From Ziziphus jujuba (Eukaryota; Streptophyta; Magnoliopsida; Rosales; Rhamnaceae), in assembly GCF_031755915.1 (NCBI RefSeq), contig NC_083382.1, positions 10,037,501 to 10,101,500 on the forward strand: a DNA stretch of 64,000 nt, written 5' to 3'. This document shows, one piece after another, positions 1 through 12,716 of this stretch. Within the stretch, counting starts at the first letter, position 1. The number at the start of each line of letters is the position of its first letter. A model generated the notes under the pieces. That model ran no database searches. It had not been told where the DNA came from and was given only the letters and a program-made list of their open reading frames with translations. The translations under genes were made by a program, and so were the position numbers.

Positions 1-75
1 TGTGTAAAATAATGATGCTTTTAAATTTATTTTGTAAAAATGATAATTTGAGATTGATTAATAAATTGTTTCCAT

Positions 76-124
<49 letters not shown>

Positions 125-1219
125 TGTAAATATGTTTTCCATGGAAAATATATTTCTGTAAAAATCATTTAAAATTTTGGTTTAAATTGAATTAAGAAAA
201 TTGCACTAGTTTAGCAAATTGATTAAAAATCTGATATTGGTTTAAAAAAATTTTGGTACTATGTTAAATATGCTCATTTTTACTATTATAGATGCACCAT
301 ACAATAATAATATTTTATACTGTATATTTATTGATTAGCACTTAGGTATTATTTAGTCATCCTGCGAAAGCTAAAAATGCGAGAGGATCGGTAGATATTT
401 TGCACAATAAGCATTAGATGCCCTCCTTTTAGCTTCATAATGGCAAGTTATTAATATCTATACCTTGGAATGTCAAGGTTTCCAATTGCAAATATTCCTC
501 TTTATCTCCTTGTCATGGAGTATTTGGGATGCTAAGTACCATCTGACATCACTTGGTACATGATGTGGTGACTATCGGGTAATTATGGTAAATATTTTGA
601 AAATATTTTTATTTATTTAAACTATAGTTTTAAATTGCTTAATCACCATTTTTTTTTATAAATTATCAAATTTGTTAAATTTAATATTTATTATATCATA
701 TTGTTTTATTTTATTTTATTTGATCTTAAATTTGTATTTATTTTTACGATTATATTTATCTTTATTTTTATTTTATTTGTATATACCAAATCACTATTTT
801 AATTTTTGGATAATATAAAATTATGGATTTTTGTAAAAAAATGATTTTACTATAATAATATTATTAGTAATTAGATAGATGCTACTTGCTGGGATGATTA
901 GCATTTCATTAGTTTTTTTTTTTTTTTTTTTTTTTTTGGTTTTTAAATGTCTTCCTTGTGGTTTAAGTGACTAGTGGATTTGATCATCAAAGGTACAAGC
1001 TCGTTTGTTGTTATCTTCCGTTGCTGTAGCCTAATTAGATCATTCTTCCTTCATATCTTTGTATTATTATTATTATTATATTTACATCTGTACTACTTTT
1101 GTTCTTAAATTGAATTCTTAAAATGCTCTGGTACTAAATATTAGGTGTCAAATTTCTCTAATTACTATTGTTGTTGTTTTATTAATTATTAATTTTGTGT
1201 TTGTTTCCTTTATTATTAG
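1..1219. other. AT-rich intergenic DNA, no gene seen
   Basis: I see no credible coding region. The stretch holds an AT dinucleotide run near 82-121 and a poly-T run near 912-937. The segment around 360-600 is less AT-biased but matches nothing I recognise. Confidence 0.6.
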
Positions 1220-1931
1220 TGTGAAGTCCTACATCGGTTGGAAAGGGGAACGAAGCATGGTTTATAAGCGTGTGGATATCTTTTCCTTGAAGACGCATTC
1301 CCATGAGGAAAAGTAAAACCGTAAAGGGTAGAATTGGGCTCACCACCTAGCTTCCAAAGCGAACAATATCGTTATTGGGCTTGGAAGCCCGTGCCAGTGG
1401 GATTGGTAGGTAGGGGTTGGAAGAGGATTCCCCCTAACCATTGAGACACGTTTTAAACCCTTGAGAACTGGATTGTAAGAGGATTTCCTAGGCCCAAAGA
1501 GGACAATATCTGCATGCGGGTGATCTGGGCTAGGCTGTTACAGATGGTATCAAAGCTAGTATCCGAATCGGTGTGCCAGCGAGAACGCTGGGCCCCAAGG
1601 GGGGAGGATTGTGAAGTCCCACATCGGTTGGAAATGGGAACGAAGCATGACTTATAAGCGTGTGGATACCTTTCCCTTGAAGACGTGTTCCCATGAGGGA
1701 AAGTAAAACCGTGAGGGGTAGGATTGGGCTCACCACTTAGCTTCCAAAGCGGACAATATCGTGATTGGGCCTGGAAGCCTGTGCTAGTGGGACTAGTAGG
1801 TATGGGTTGGAAGAGGATTCCCCTAACCACTGAGACGCGTTTTAAACCCTTGAGGGCTGAGTTGTAAGAGGATTTTCCAGGCCCAAAGAGGACAATATCT
1901 GCATGTAGGTGGTCTGGACTGGGCTGTTACA
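1220..1931 (+). mobile_element. TRIM-type miniature LTR retrotransposon, copy 1
   Basis: Two direct repeats of about 322 bp (1220-1542 and 1610-1931) both start TGTGAAGTCC and end CTGTTACA, the TG...CA form of LTRs. Only 67 bp lie between them. That spacer opens with GATGGTATCAAAGCTAG, close to the plant initiator Met-tRNA primer-binding site. It closes with the purine-rich GGGGGGAGGATT just before the second LTR, a polypurine tract. Flanks are ATTAG on the left and ATTAA on the right, a near-perfect 5-bp target duplication. There is no coding capacity, as expected of TRIM elements, which depend on proteins supplied by other elements. Open frames on the minus strand here are incidental. Confidence 0.88.
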
Positions 1932-2642
1932 ATTAAAGTACTGCAAATTTGTGAAAAATTTATGTTTGTGAAAAATTTATGTAGTAAAGGGGAAAGAATA
2001 AGATTGTTGTAATTGTTGGGATGTCTTTTCTGTGCAGAATTTTTTGAAATAAATTTAACCTTTAAAAGAGATGCTATTAGATTTGCTGTATAAACTTTGG
2101 ATAAAGTTTTCCCTTATCAAGGCCAGTTTAGCATTCCAATAAAAGGTCTTGGAAAAGTCCTTATATATAACTTAAAGTAAATTACTTTCTATTCATAATT
2201 ATTGTTTTCATATGCGTTCCAAATTGTTTTCTATTGCTTACTCTGTGTTTAAAGACTAACACATTGTTAGAAAGATGTTTTTCGTATTTGTAACTGTTAG
2301 TTTTGGGTGGAGTATGATATTTTTCAATATTTTGATTTTTGACGGGTTTTGCTATTTCATCTTTGTGCAGGAGAAAAAAAAACATATATATATATATATA
2401 TATATATTCAACATATGTGATTATTACATGTTTCCTTGGGAAAATAAAAGAAGTTATTGATTGATTTTATTAATCATTTTAGTTATACTTTTTCTTTAAA
2501 ATAAAATTATGTGAAGACGGTATAAAAATACATAATATTAAAATTAAGGTGAAAAATGGATATCAATGGTTAATTATGATAATTTATATATTGTAATTTG
2601 AACTGCATTACCAATTTAGAATAAATAAGTGTGTCATTGTGA
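1932..2642. other. Intergenic, AT-rich
   Basis: No gene seen. An AT microsatellite lies near 2383-2407. Short open frames here have no recognisable domains. Confidence 0.5.
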
Positions 2643-2877
2643 GAGAAAATCCCAATACCTAAACTTTATTTTATTATTATTATTTTTTTTAATGAAAAGC
2701 CTATCTTGGTTAAAAATAAAATTTACTGGTTTAAGCTGGCGTGGATCTGACTCAGCAGGAGAAAAAGAAAAATGAAAAATTTTGATTTATATATTCAGCT
2801 TTTTGTGAGTAAGTAAATTTATTTTAAATGTGATTACTACTAAAATAAACATGCAAAAGCATGTCATCCATGTCCCT

Positions 2878-2908
<31 letters not shown>

Positions 2909-3810
2909 CCATGTCCCGTGTGTATATATATATACATATATATATATGTTTCTTTCTGTTAAAAGAGAAAATCCCAATACCTAAACTTTATTTTATTTTA
3001 TTTTATTTTTTTTAATGAAAAGCCTATCTTGGTTTAAAATATAATTTGTTGGTTTAAGCTGGCGTGGATATGACTCAGCAGGAGAAAAAGAAAAATGAAA
3101 AAATTTGATTTATATGTTCAGCTTTTTGTGAGTAAGTAAATTTATTTTAAATGTGACTACCACTAAAATAAACATGCAAAAGCATGTCATCCATGTCCGG
3201 TACATATATATGTAATTGTCCATTTTGGATCCAACCCGTATGGTTTTGTCAAAACGCATTATAAGGGTAAGGTATCTACACCCTCTTTTAAGGCATTCGT
3301 CGTTCCCCTTATGTGAGATCTCACAATTCTTCTCCCTTGGGGCCCATCCTCTTTTACGCTGGAACACCGATCCGGTTCTTCTCCTTTGGGGCCCATCCTC
3401 TTTTACGCTGGAACACCGATCCGGGTACTAGCTCTGATACCATTTGTAATAGTCCAGTCTACCTGCATGCGATATTGTCCGTTTTGGGCCCAGCCTGCCC
3501 GGTTTTGTCAAAATGCATCGCAAGAAAAAGGTATCCACACCCTCTTTTAAATCATAGTTCGTTCCCCTTTTCAATCAATATGGGATATCACGTATATGTA
3601 TATATACATATATGTATATATATATATGTTTCTTTCTGTAAAAAAAAAATCCCAATACCTAAACTTGATTTTTTATTTTTTTTTTTTCAAATGAAAAGAA
3701 AATCTTGGTTAAAAATATAATTTGCTGGTTTAAGCTGGCGTGGATATGACTCAGCAAGAGAAAAAGAAAAATGAAAAACTTTGATTTATATATTCACCTT
3801 TTTGTGACAG
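2643..3810 (+). repeat. Three tandem copies of a ~300-bp unit, split by a TRIM
   Basis: A block starting AAATCCCAATACCTAAAC and running through TTAAGCTGGCGTGGAT, GACTCAGCA and the purine-rich GAGAAAAAGAAAAATG occurs three times. The copies begin near 2645, 2966 and 3647. Copies 1 and 2 continue through GCATGTCATCCATGTCC and into AT runs. Copy 2 is separated from copy 3 by the TRIM element at 3211-3590, so the duplication probably came before that insertion. I recognise no coding content. Confidence 0.8.
3211..3590 (-). mobile_element. TRIM-type LTR element, copy 2 (minus strand, rearranged)
   Basis: This is the same family as the element at 1220-1931, in reverse. The LTRs are 3211-3323 and 3445-3590. 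The left one lacks about 30 bp found in the right one (CTACCTGCATGCGATAT region). On the minus strand the internal part begins with AATGGTATCAGAGCTAG beside the 5' LTR, a good Met-tRNA primer-binding site. The internal part also carries a ~50-bp tandem duplication (about 3330-3425, each copy including CTGGAACACCGATCCGG). No clear target duplication is visible because the flanks are AT repeats. Confidence 0.8.
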
Positions 3811-5054
3811 ATAGAAAGCGGGGTACGGCAAATTAATTAACAATATATGTTGATGTTAATTAATTAATAACATATGTTGATGATTTAGTTATTGTTTTGC
3901 ATTCGACTTGATTAAGTATTTGCGGTTAAAGATAAATAAATTCTGCCAAGGCACAAATAGTGTTAACTATTTATTTATTTATTTTTAATCTCTTTGATCC
4001 ATATAAATAGTGTCATATATGTTTACGTACATAATTATGCTTTAAGCATACTCTCGTGTCCCATTAATGCCAATAAGTGAGAAGTAGAAACTGACAAAGA
4101 AAGATCATATCCTCTGCTTTCAGTGAAGTAATATCTATACATTTTGCCTTGTTAACAACGATCAACAGTAAAGGGTAAAAGCCTAAAATAGATTCAAAAA
4201 TAAATTAGTTCGTATGTGCAGAATAAGATTTTGTAAATTACTTTGACTGGTCAATAATTAGATTTTGTCAAAGTATTTAATTTTGGGAGCCATAAACGAC
4301 CAGCCAAAACTGGCTAGTAATGAAAAGCCAGACATTTTTTTTTTTTTTTTTTTTTTTTGGGGTTATCCTAGTTATCAACACTCAACAATTTGGACTAAAC
4401 CAGATTCAAAAATTATTTAGTTCGAATTCGGGCTAGCACACATAAAACCTGTTTGTAATGTGGAATTAGACTAACTATTTAAAGTCTTGGTCTAATTACA
4501 TTAGGCTAAAATTCAAAATAATCAATTGACCATAATTGTTCAATCCAATCCAAAACAGTTGCACAGCTTAAACAAGCATGTTATGGATAAAATTTCCACT
4601 CAGCTCGTATGGGTATGTAAGAGGAACCGAATCGAATTATCTCTTGATATGTTTCTCAAAAAATTCGATTCTCAAATATTCTCCCACCAACTAAAGAAGA
4701 GATCTTGGTGAAATTAACACATATGAAATCGAGCACAATTTGTTTCTTGAGAAGAGATGGGAAACATGCCCAATATCATTTGATTGAATAGCTGACCCAA
4801 CTCCTTGTTGTTTGAAGAAATCCTTTGCTTCAATTGGTATTTTTTTTCTTGAAAAGTAAACATGAGATAATAAATCCAGTCTTTTACTAAGATTCAAATA
4901 AATTATGTTTTGCCTCTAAGAATTAAAAAAAAAAAAAAAATGACCTCAAAATGTTCCACAACCTCATAAGGAAATAGTACAACCTGACGAATTTGTTGAT
5001 GGCCTAGACGAAGAGTCAACAACCTAACAAAAGCTTAGGTCTAACTCATACAAC
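3811..5054. other. Intergenic, no gene recognised
   Basis: AT-rich sequence with a poly-T run near 4336-4358. Short open frames occur near 4526-4711 (+) and 4691-4897 (-), without family signatures. The segment 4500-4900 is less biased and may be an old element remnant, but I cannot identify it. Confidence 0.4.
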
Positions 5055-5695
5055 GAGCCCAAGGACAACACCGCAAGCATCTTATATATGCCAGATATAT
5101 GTTACATTGCATCCACACATTGATCCAACTAGGCACTACCACCTAATGTAATGATCCAATCCCAAGTAGAAACTTAAAATTTGAGTTTTTTTAGTGGTTT
5201 AACCAAGTTTGACATATAAGACCCATAAGAAGCAATAAAAGTTGACTTTTTGTTAAGCCTAGAATTTGATTTTAAATTTGATACCACTGCATAGAGCTCA
5301 TCTATATGATTTTGAAAACATGTGGTACATTGACAATAGAACTATATTTTGAAAGTTATAGCCAAAACAGTGTATGTTACATTGAGCCCAAGGCCAACAC
5401 CTTAAGCGTCTTATGCCGGATATATGTTACATTGCATCCACACATTGATCCAACTAGGCACTACCACTAATGTAATGATCCAATCCCAAGTAAAAACTTA
5501 AAATTTGAGTTTTTTTAGTGGTTTGACCAAGTTTGACATATAAGGCCCATAAAAAGCGATAAAAGTTGATTTTTTGTTAAGCCTAGAATTTGATTTTAAA
5601 TTTGATACCATTGCATAGAACTTATCTATATGAGTTTGAAAACATGTGGTACGTTGAAAATAGAACTATAGTTTGAAAGTTATAGCCAAAACAGT
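5055..5695 (+). repeat. Tandem duplication, two ~320-bp copies
   Basis: GAGCCCAAGGACAACACC at 5055 recurs with few changes as GAGCCCAAGGCCAACACC at 5384. Similarity continues through TGATCCAATCCCAAGTA, TTTGACATATAAG and GTTATAGCCAAAACAGT to about 5695. The period is 329 bp. Copies differ by scattered substitutions and small indels, so the event is not recent. No coding potential is seen. Confidence 0.8.
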
Positions 5696-7511
5696 ATAGT
5701 GGTATTTTCATAAATATGGAACTCAAGATATCCAAGAATATTCAAGAATGACTCGAGACATCTCTATGAAACTCAATCCAACTAGATCTATTTCAAAAGA
5801 AATTTCACCATTTTTAAGATTTCTGTGAGAGCCCTTTGAATTTAAGTGATTTTTGAACCGAACTTTAGTCATTTTTCATGTTATCTCTGCCATCTCTTTC
5901 TCTCTCTACCTCACACTTTCTCTCTATAACTTATCATATGCAAACCTTCATATCTTGATCTATAGATCTTCATTTTAGTCATCATTGGTATCATTAGAAA
6001 GTTTGTGAAGGGAGGAGTATATTAGTATCAATCTCTCATTGGATAGTGTTCGAAGTTAGTCACAATCTAATTGGAAAATTATGGTTGGACCTATTTTTCG
6101 ATTGTCAAAATCCAGCAAGTTTTGACCACAAAGGAACCTTCCCACTGGTTTTTAACCTCCTAAATCCATTTTTAATGTTATTTAAATCTAAATATCTCTT
6201 TATTTTATCAGATCTCGAAATTTGATATACAAAGCTGATAAATTGGACTACATACTTTAGTTACATAAATTGTTTCAAGTTTACTTTGTAGAACTTGCAA
6301 AACAACAAAAAGCACTAAAAAAATCTTAGAGTATTGGTGTAGTAATACAAGTTCCCTTTTCTAAGTAAGAAATCATAGATTGTCACAATTTTTATCTATC
6401 AAGTCGTATGAAATTGATTTATTTCATATTTATCTTTTGTAGAACAACTAAGTCCCACAGTCATTGTTTTCTCATAATAATAATGATCAAGTTTATAAGT
6501 TCAAAAATACATTTTTTCTTGAATTATTACTATTTATTCCGATTGTCAAGCCTCTAAGATCTTGATCATCATCAGGCTTGATCAGTGGATAGATTCTTAT
6601 GAATTGTATCAATATGATCATCATAATTATTTTTTAAAATTTAATGTAACTAATAAACTCACCCGAGAAACAACTAAACATGATCAATCTTTAAAAAATA
6701 AAGTTTGATAATTTGTTCTCAAAATAAATAAAATTTTTTTTCTTTTTCTTTGGAAAAAAATTCTAAGAATAAAGATGAGTAAACTTTTCTAGAATATTTA
6801 AAGACTTGACTTCTCGTGAAAATCTTGTTTCTTAATGCATGATAGTAATAATTACAGATAACTCCAAACTATTTACTCTCCTTAATAAGTGAAAAGTTAA
6901 AATTTTCAAGCACCTTCATCCTATACTATGCTTTTTGGGTCCTTACCTATGTTATAATTTTAATCTTAATCATTCTTTGCAAAATCATTTAATCAATGGT
7001 CAAAATATATGATACAGCATTTAATGACACATGATCTGCACATAATCATTAAAACTAGTCACTCATGTGAAACGTACGTGATTTCTCCCTTTCTTTTAAC
7101 TTTCTCAATATAGTAAAAACAATAGAATTTTCAAAAAAATAGAGATAGAGAAGCTGCTGGGATCAAAATTTAAAGTTTTAATGGGTTTTATTTATTTATT
7201 TATTTATTTTAAAGATTATGGGTTTGCATCTTTTTTGCCTTCTGAACCTACTTTTCGTATATGAGTTTCTATGCTTTTTTTTTTTTTTTTTTTTTTGTAA
7301 ATTTTCTCTGATCTGCTATTAGGTTATTAAAAAGAAAGCTTGAGGTTTTGTGAAAAATTAAAATAAAATAATGGAAGAAAAAAAAATCAAAACTTATTGT
7401 TGAAATTGAACTGGGACTTTTTCTCATTGGGTTGGAGATGACTGTCTTATAAACTTCGATTATAAACTTCAAATCTTGTTACCGGGCCTATAATTGGCTT
7501 CTTTCTCTCTC
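5696..7511. other. Intergenic, no gene recognised
   Basis: Low-complexity AT-rich DNA up to the copia LTR. A poly-T run lies near 7276-7296. No domain-bearing open frame was found. Confidence 0.5.
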
Positions 7512-8535
7512 TGTTGTGGAATTCAGAGAACTAAGAACAAAAACAGCAAAGAACACACAACACAATTTAACGAGGTTCGGTGTGAGATCCCACATCGGTT
7601 GGAAAGGAGAACGAAGCATGGCTTATAAGCGCATGGATACCTCTCCCTTGTAGACGTGTTTTAAACCTTTGAGGGCTTGGTTGTAAGAGGATTCCCCAGA
7701 CCCAACGAGGACAATATCTACATGCAGGTGATCTGGACTGGGCTGTTACAGATGGTATGAGAGCCAGTACCCGGATCGGTGTGCCAGCGAGAATGCTGGG
7801 CCCCAGGGGGGGAGGATTATGAGATCCCACATCGGTTGGAAAGGGGAACGAAGCATGGCTTATAAGCGTGTGGATACCTTTCCCTTGCAGATGCATTTTA
7901 AAACCTTGAGGGCTGGGTTGTAAGAGGATTCCTCAGGCCCAAAGAGGATAATATCTGCATGCAGGTGATTCGGGTTGGGCTATTACATTCAGCCAAAGAA
8001 TGGCTATTACATTCAGCCAAAGAATGCCTACGTCCTCGTGCTTAGGTTCTCTGAGCTTCTACTATTTTATTATCTGTTGAGGAGATTACAAGCTTTCAGG
8101 TTCTACAATGGTGATTCACACAGAGAACACCCAAGAAAGACCAACCTGTTAGCCCCTTTACACCCTCTCTCAGTTTTGTCACAAAGTTTCACAAAGAAAC
8201 TTCAATTACCCTTATAGAACTCCTTCAGGAATTGAAACAACAAAGCAAGAACAGATCTCTCTCTCACAAACCCAGAAAAACAACTCACAAAGAAGGTTCT
8301 GCAACTTTGAATTTTCTACTCTCTATGAAGAAGAAGAAGAAGTAGTTAAAATCTGGTGTATATTAAACAGCCTTTTAACTCCCTGTTATAACCAACCTAA
8401 CCACTGCACCTGCATTGCACGTGTTTCAGTTAATTAAAACAAACTTCAAAACATTGTCGTTCCCTTTTGAAGTACTTAAACCCATCAAAGAAACGCTACC
8501 ATTCCATCCTTTTCTTTTTTTATCTGAGAGCACCA
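7512..8535 (-). repeat. Copia 3' LTR, interrupted by a TRIM
   Basis: This is the left copy of the LTR pair and the 3' LTR of the minus-strand element. It is longer than its partner because of a TRIM at 7581-7987 and a 24-bp tandem duplication at 7981-8028. It is colinear with 12731-13319 elsewhere. Confidence 0.9.
7581..7987 (+). mobile_element. TRIM-type LTR element, copy 3, nested in the copia LTR
   Basis: LTRs of ~170 bp lie at 7581-7750 and 7818-7987, starting TGTGAGATCCCACATCGG and ending TTACA. They are shorter than those of copy 1. The spacer opens with GATGGTATGAGAGCCAG (primer-binding site) and ends with a G-rich tract before the second LTR. Flanks TTCGG (7576-7580) and TTCAG (7988-7992) resemble a 5-bp target duplication. 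The undisturbed LTR at 12731 reads straight through this point, proving insertion into the copia element. The last LTR bases, the target duplication and adjacent host bases are then tandemly repeated (24 bp, 7981-8004 and 8005-8028). Confidence 0.88.
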
Positions 8536-8676
8536 GTTCAATCACTGAAGCACAGCTGAACTCTATTTCCTCAACTCTTGAGGATTAATTCCTCACATTT
8601 CTTCACCTAATCCTCAAGAGCTTAAATATAGCAGAAACTTTAAGAACCATCCTTGCAAACTTCACCTTGTTCCACA

Positions 8677-11600
8677 TTAACCTACCCCAACTCCGAGGAA
8701 GGTTTTACATGATTTAAACCTGCTCATAGGTAGGACTTTAGTTTCCATATCTATGGGATTGAGCTCAGTTGGTATTTTCTCTAGCATAAATTCTTTCCTC
8801 TGCACCATATCACGAATAAAGTTATATTTAGTCTGAATATGTTTCGATCTCTCATGAAACACAGGATTTTTGCAGAGATGTATAGCACTTTGGCTGTCTG
8901 AATAAAGCACAACAGCCTTGTTAAGCACACCAAGTTCTAATAGCATTCTCTTAATCCAAATAACTTCTTTAGCAGCTTCAGTTACTGCCATATACTCAGC
9001 CTCTGTAGTTGATAAAGCCACCACTGCTTGTAAATGTGACTTATAGCTTACACAATTTCCACAAACAATAAATGTAAAAGCAGAAATTGATTTTCACTTG
9101 TCTCGATCTCCAGCATAGTCAGCATCTATGTAACCAAGTAGCTCAACTCCATCTTGACTGCCTTTAAACAACAACCCTTCATTCATAGTGAACTTCAAGT
9201 ATCTCATGATCCACTTCACAGCATCCCAGTAACTTCTTCCATTAGACATAAACCTGCTGAGAACACTTACAGCATATGCCAAATCTGGCCTTGTACTAAT
9301 CATTAAGTACATAATTGATCTTATAGCACTAGAATATGGCACACCACTCATATCTTCTTTTTCCTATTCAGTAGCTGGACATTGATCTGCAGATAACTTG
9401 TAATGTCCACCCAATGGTACACTAGCAGGCCTTGCTTTGCTCATATTAAATTTGGAGATTACCTTCTGAATGTTAGTAGTTTGCTGAAGCTTCATCTTTC
9501 TATTCCTTTTGTCTCTAATAATTGTCATCCCCAAAATTCTCCTAGCCTACCCAAGTTCTTTCATATCAAACTCAAAACTGAGTAACTGCTTCACAGAATT
9601 AATCACCTTTACATTTGGTCGTGCCAGCAACATATCATCTACATAAAGAAGTAGATATACAACATTTACATTCATTATATCCTTAAAATACAAACAGTTG
9701 TCGAAATTACTCCTTGCAAAACTAGCCTTCAACACAAAAGTATCAAACCTCCTATACCATTGCCTTGGGGATTGCTTTAAACCATAAAGAGACTTCCTTA
9801 GCAAGCATACAAGCTCTCCACCCTTTCTAGTAACTTCATATCCCTATGGCTGCTTCATATAAATGGTTTCTTCCAAGTTTCCATGAAGAAAAGCAATTTT
9901 TACATCTAACTGCTCTAATTCCCAATCAAAATGTGTAACCAGAGAGAGCATGATTAGAATGGTGGTGTATTTAACCACAGGCGAGAAAGTTTCATTGTAG
10001 TCCACACCCTCAACCTGTGTGAACCCCTTTGCTACCAACCTTGCCTTAAACCTTACTGGATCAGACTTAGTTATAGATCCATTTGCAATCCACAATCCTT
10101 TATTTTGAAGGAGCTGAAACTAAATCCCAGGTATGATTATCATGCAGAGACTTCATTTCTTCATCCATGGCTTGTTTCCACTTCCTTGCTGCTGTAAACC
10201 CCATAGCTTCCTTATAATTCCTAGGTTCATTGTCTGAAAAAGCTATATTTTCTATTTGGTATCACTTTTCTCTTCGTCCTACCTCGAGTCAACAAATATC
10301 CAGGTGAAGCAATTGTTTTGGATGGTGAAGAAGCCTGTTGCACTTCCCTTTCATTATCCCAATTTGATTCTGTCTGCAGTGGAGTTTCATCTTGATGAAC
10401 ATCTGATTCATTATCCTTTGAGGAACCTCTTTCCTGGTGATCTGGTATATTATCTTCAAGTACAGGTAGCTTTACCTGTCTAGTCTCAGCTTGTTGCTTA
10501 TCATCAATACCTGCACTGTTAGTGATCTTGCAAGGCATAATATTTTCATTAAAAATCATATCCCTACTAACAATGACTTTAAACCCTTTACTTTCTCTAT
10601 CCCACAGTCTATAACCCTTAACCCCTTGAGGATACCCTATGAAAACATATTTCAAAGCTCTAGGTTCAAGTTTACCCTCTGATTGGTGTGCATATACTGC
10701 ACAACCAAAAACTCTCAAGTGGTCATAGTTTGGCATCTTCCCTAACCAAACAAACTCTGGTGATTGAAAATTGAGTACTGTAGATGGAGACAGATTTATA
10801 AGGTGCATAGCAGTCATAACTGCTTCACCCCAAAACAGCTTCACCCCAAAACAGCTTTGGCAGACCCAAAAAGACTAACATACACCTTACCTTGTCTAAC
10901 AAAGTTCTACTCATCCTCTCAGCAACACCATTTTGCTGAGGAGTATGTCTTACTGTTCTATGTCTCAAAATGCCTTAAGTTTTACAAAAATTATCAAACT
11001 CCATATTACAAAACTCAAGTCCATTACCAGTCCTTAAGGCCTTCACAGACCTGTTGACCTGTTTTTCAACCAATAACTTCCACTCCTGAAATCTAATAAA
11101 GGCTTCATCTTTTGTTTTTAACAAGATTACCCAGACCTTCCTAGAACAATCATCAATTATGGACATAAAGTATCTATTTCCACTTTGAGTAGAAACTTTA
11201 GCAGGGCCCCACAGATCAGCATGAATATAATCGAGCATAGACTTAGCTCTATTTGTATTTAAATTGAAACTACGTCTATGTTGCTTAACTAAGATGCAGT
11301 TTTCACAGAAGTCTAGTTTGCTTATCTGATCTTTACCAAACACATTTTGTTTATTCAAATAATACAAGTCTTTTTCACTAATATGTCCTAATCTATTATG
11401 CCATAATACAGTATTATCAATAGGAGTATGAACAGAAGTATTACAAGAATTAAAAACAGCTTCACCAAGCAAGACATATAAGCCATTTTTCTTAATACCC
11501 TTAAAAGTAACAAATGAGCCCTTTGATATTCTCATTTTTCCATTTTCAGTTTTAGAAATATAACCAGCATCATCAAGCATACCAAGAGAGATTAAATTTC

Positions 11601-11772
11601 TCCTTAAACCAGGAGTATATCTTACTGAATTAAGAGTTCTGGTGGTGCCATCATACAATTTAAACTGTACATTACCAATACCAACTACCTTGCATGAATG
11701 GTCATTCCCTAAAAGGACCTGTCCTCCCTCATACTCTTTATAGGACTGAAAGACATCAAGAACAGGACACAT
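8677..11772 (-). pseudogene. Copia pol remnant: protease region, integrase, RT, RNase H
   Basis: Reading right to left, 11772-10975 carries the end of the protease region, then the GAG-pre-integrase segment (NRLGHISEKDLYYL, ENCILVKQHRRSF) and the integrase core. DLWGP and the IDDCSRKVW segment of the core are present, but the usual TDNG reads TGNG, so a catalytic aspartate is replaced by glycine. 10844-10227 is the integrase C-terminal part. 10095-9844 and 9804-9547 are reverse transcriptase with LLLYVDDMLLA (the YVDD active site). 9351-9094 links to RNase H at 9024-8677 (ALSTTEAEYMAVTEAAKE, DSQSAIHLCKNP). Stops and frameshifts separate these blocks, so no functional polyprotein can be made. 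Confidence 0.9.
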
Positions 11773-11879
11773 ATGAAATGAGCATCCTGAGTCTAGAACC
11801 CATTCTGACTTATTTTGCTCACTGTCACAACAAGTACCCCCCCAGAATCTTCATTAGAAGAAACAACAGCAAGATCACC

Positions 11880-12641
11880 ATTTTCATAGTTCTTGCTTTT
11901 ATCATCTCTCTTTTTCTTATAACAAAACTTCATAATATGGCCTTCTTTCTTATAGTAGTAACATTTTCGACCCCTTGTTCTAGACTTAGATCTAGAGTGG
12001 TCTCAGCTCTTCCCCCTAAAGTCAATATTTCCATAATTCCTAGTGGCACTTCTACCCCGAGCACTAAGCCCTTCACTCTTTGACTCAGACTTTAATTCTA
12101 TATCCCTGGACTTTAAGGAACTGACCACTATATCCAAAGACAGAGAATTATGACCATACTTGATGGCATTCTTGACATCTCTAAAAGACTCAAGCAGAGA
12201 ATTTAACAAAATTATAGCATTATGTTCATCACTGAACGTAACTTTAAAATTAGCCAGATCCAAAATTATTCGATTAAACATGTCAAGATTAGAGTCTAAA
12301 TCCTTAGAAGTATCCATTTTAAAGCCAAAGAATTGTTCTAGTAACAAAATTCGATCTGGAAGAGACCTTACCAAATAAAGCTGTTCTAGTTTGTTCCACA
12401 TCTGAGAGATAGTTGTTATCTCGTCCACCTTCCTGAGAACACTGTTCGAGAGATGCAGGATGATTGTACTCAAAGCAATCTTGTCCATCTCCAATCTCTT
12501 GTCCTCTGGAAGATCGGTAAAGAATGACCCGTCAATGGCTTTAGCAACTTTCATATGCACGAGGACTGCCCTCATCTTCTTCCTCCATAATAGAAAATCC
12601 CCTTTGCCATTAAAGATCTCCACCTTTATTTTAGAAGCCAT
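11880..12641 (-). pseudogene. Copia gag remnant
   Basis: The open frame 12641-12003 starts MASKIKVEIFNGKGDF and shows the copia UBN2-type Gag fold (FLLWRKKMRAVLVHMKV, LYLVRSLPDRILLLEQFFG). Downstream, about 11925-11970 encodes a zinc knuckle reading CYYYKKEGHIMKFC. The second cysteine of the expected CX2CX4HX4C is a tyrosine (TAT, consistent with a G to A change from TGT). An in-frame stop separates it from the main Gag frame. Confidence 0.85.
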
Positions 12642-12716
12642 TGTTAAATCTTCAAGAAACCCAAGATTCTAAGAGTAGAATCTTTCTAAACACATTCAGA
12701 AGATTCAAGAAGGCAA

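Noticed and set aside
360..600. Possible small RNA gene (GCGAGAGGATCGGTAG segment)
   Set aside because: I found no conserved boxes or stable fold that I could name.
1453..1830. 125-codon minus-strand open frame in the TRIM
   Set aside because: It spans LTR and spacer of a non-coding element.
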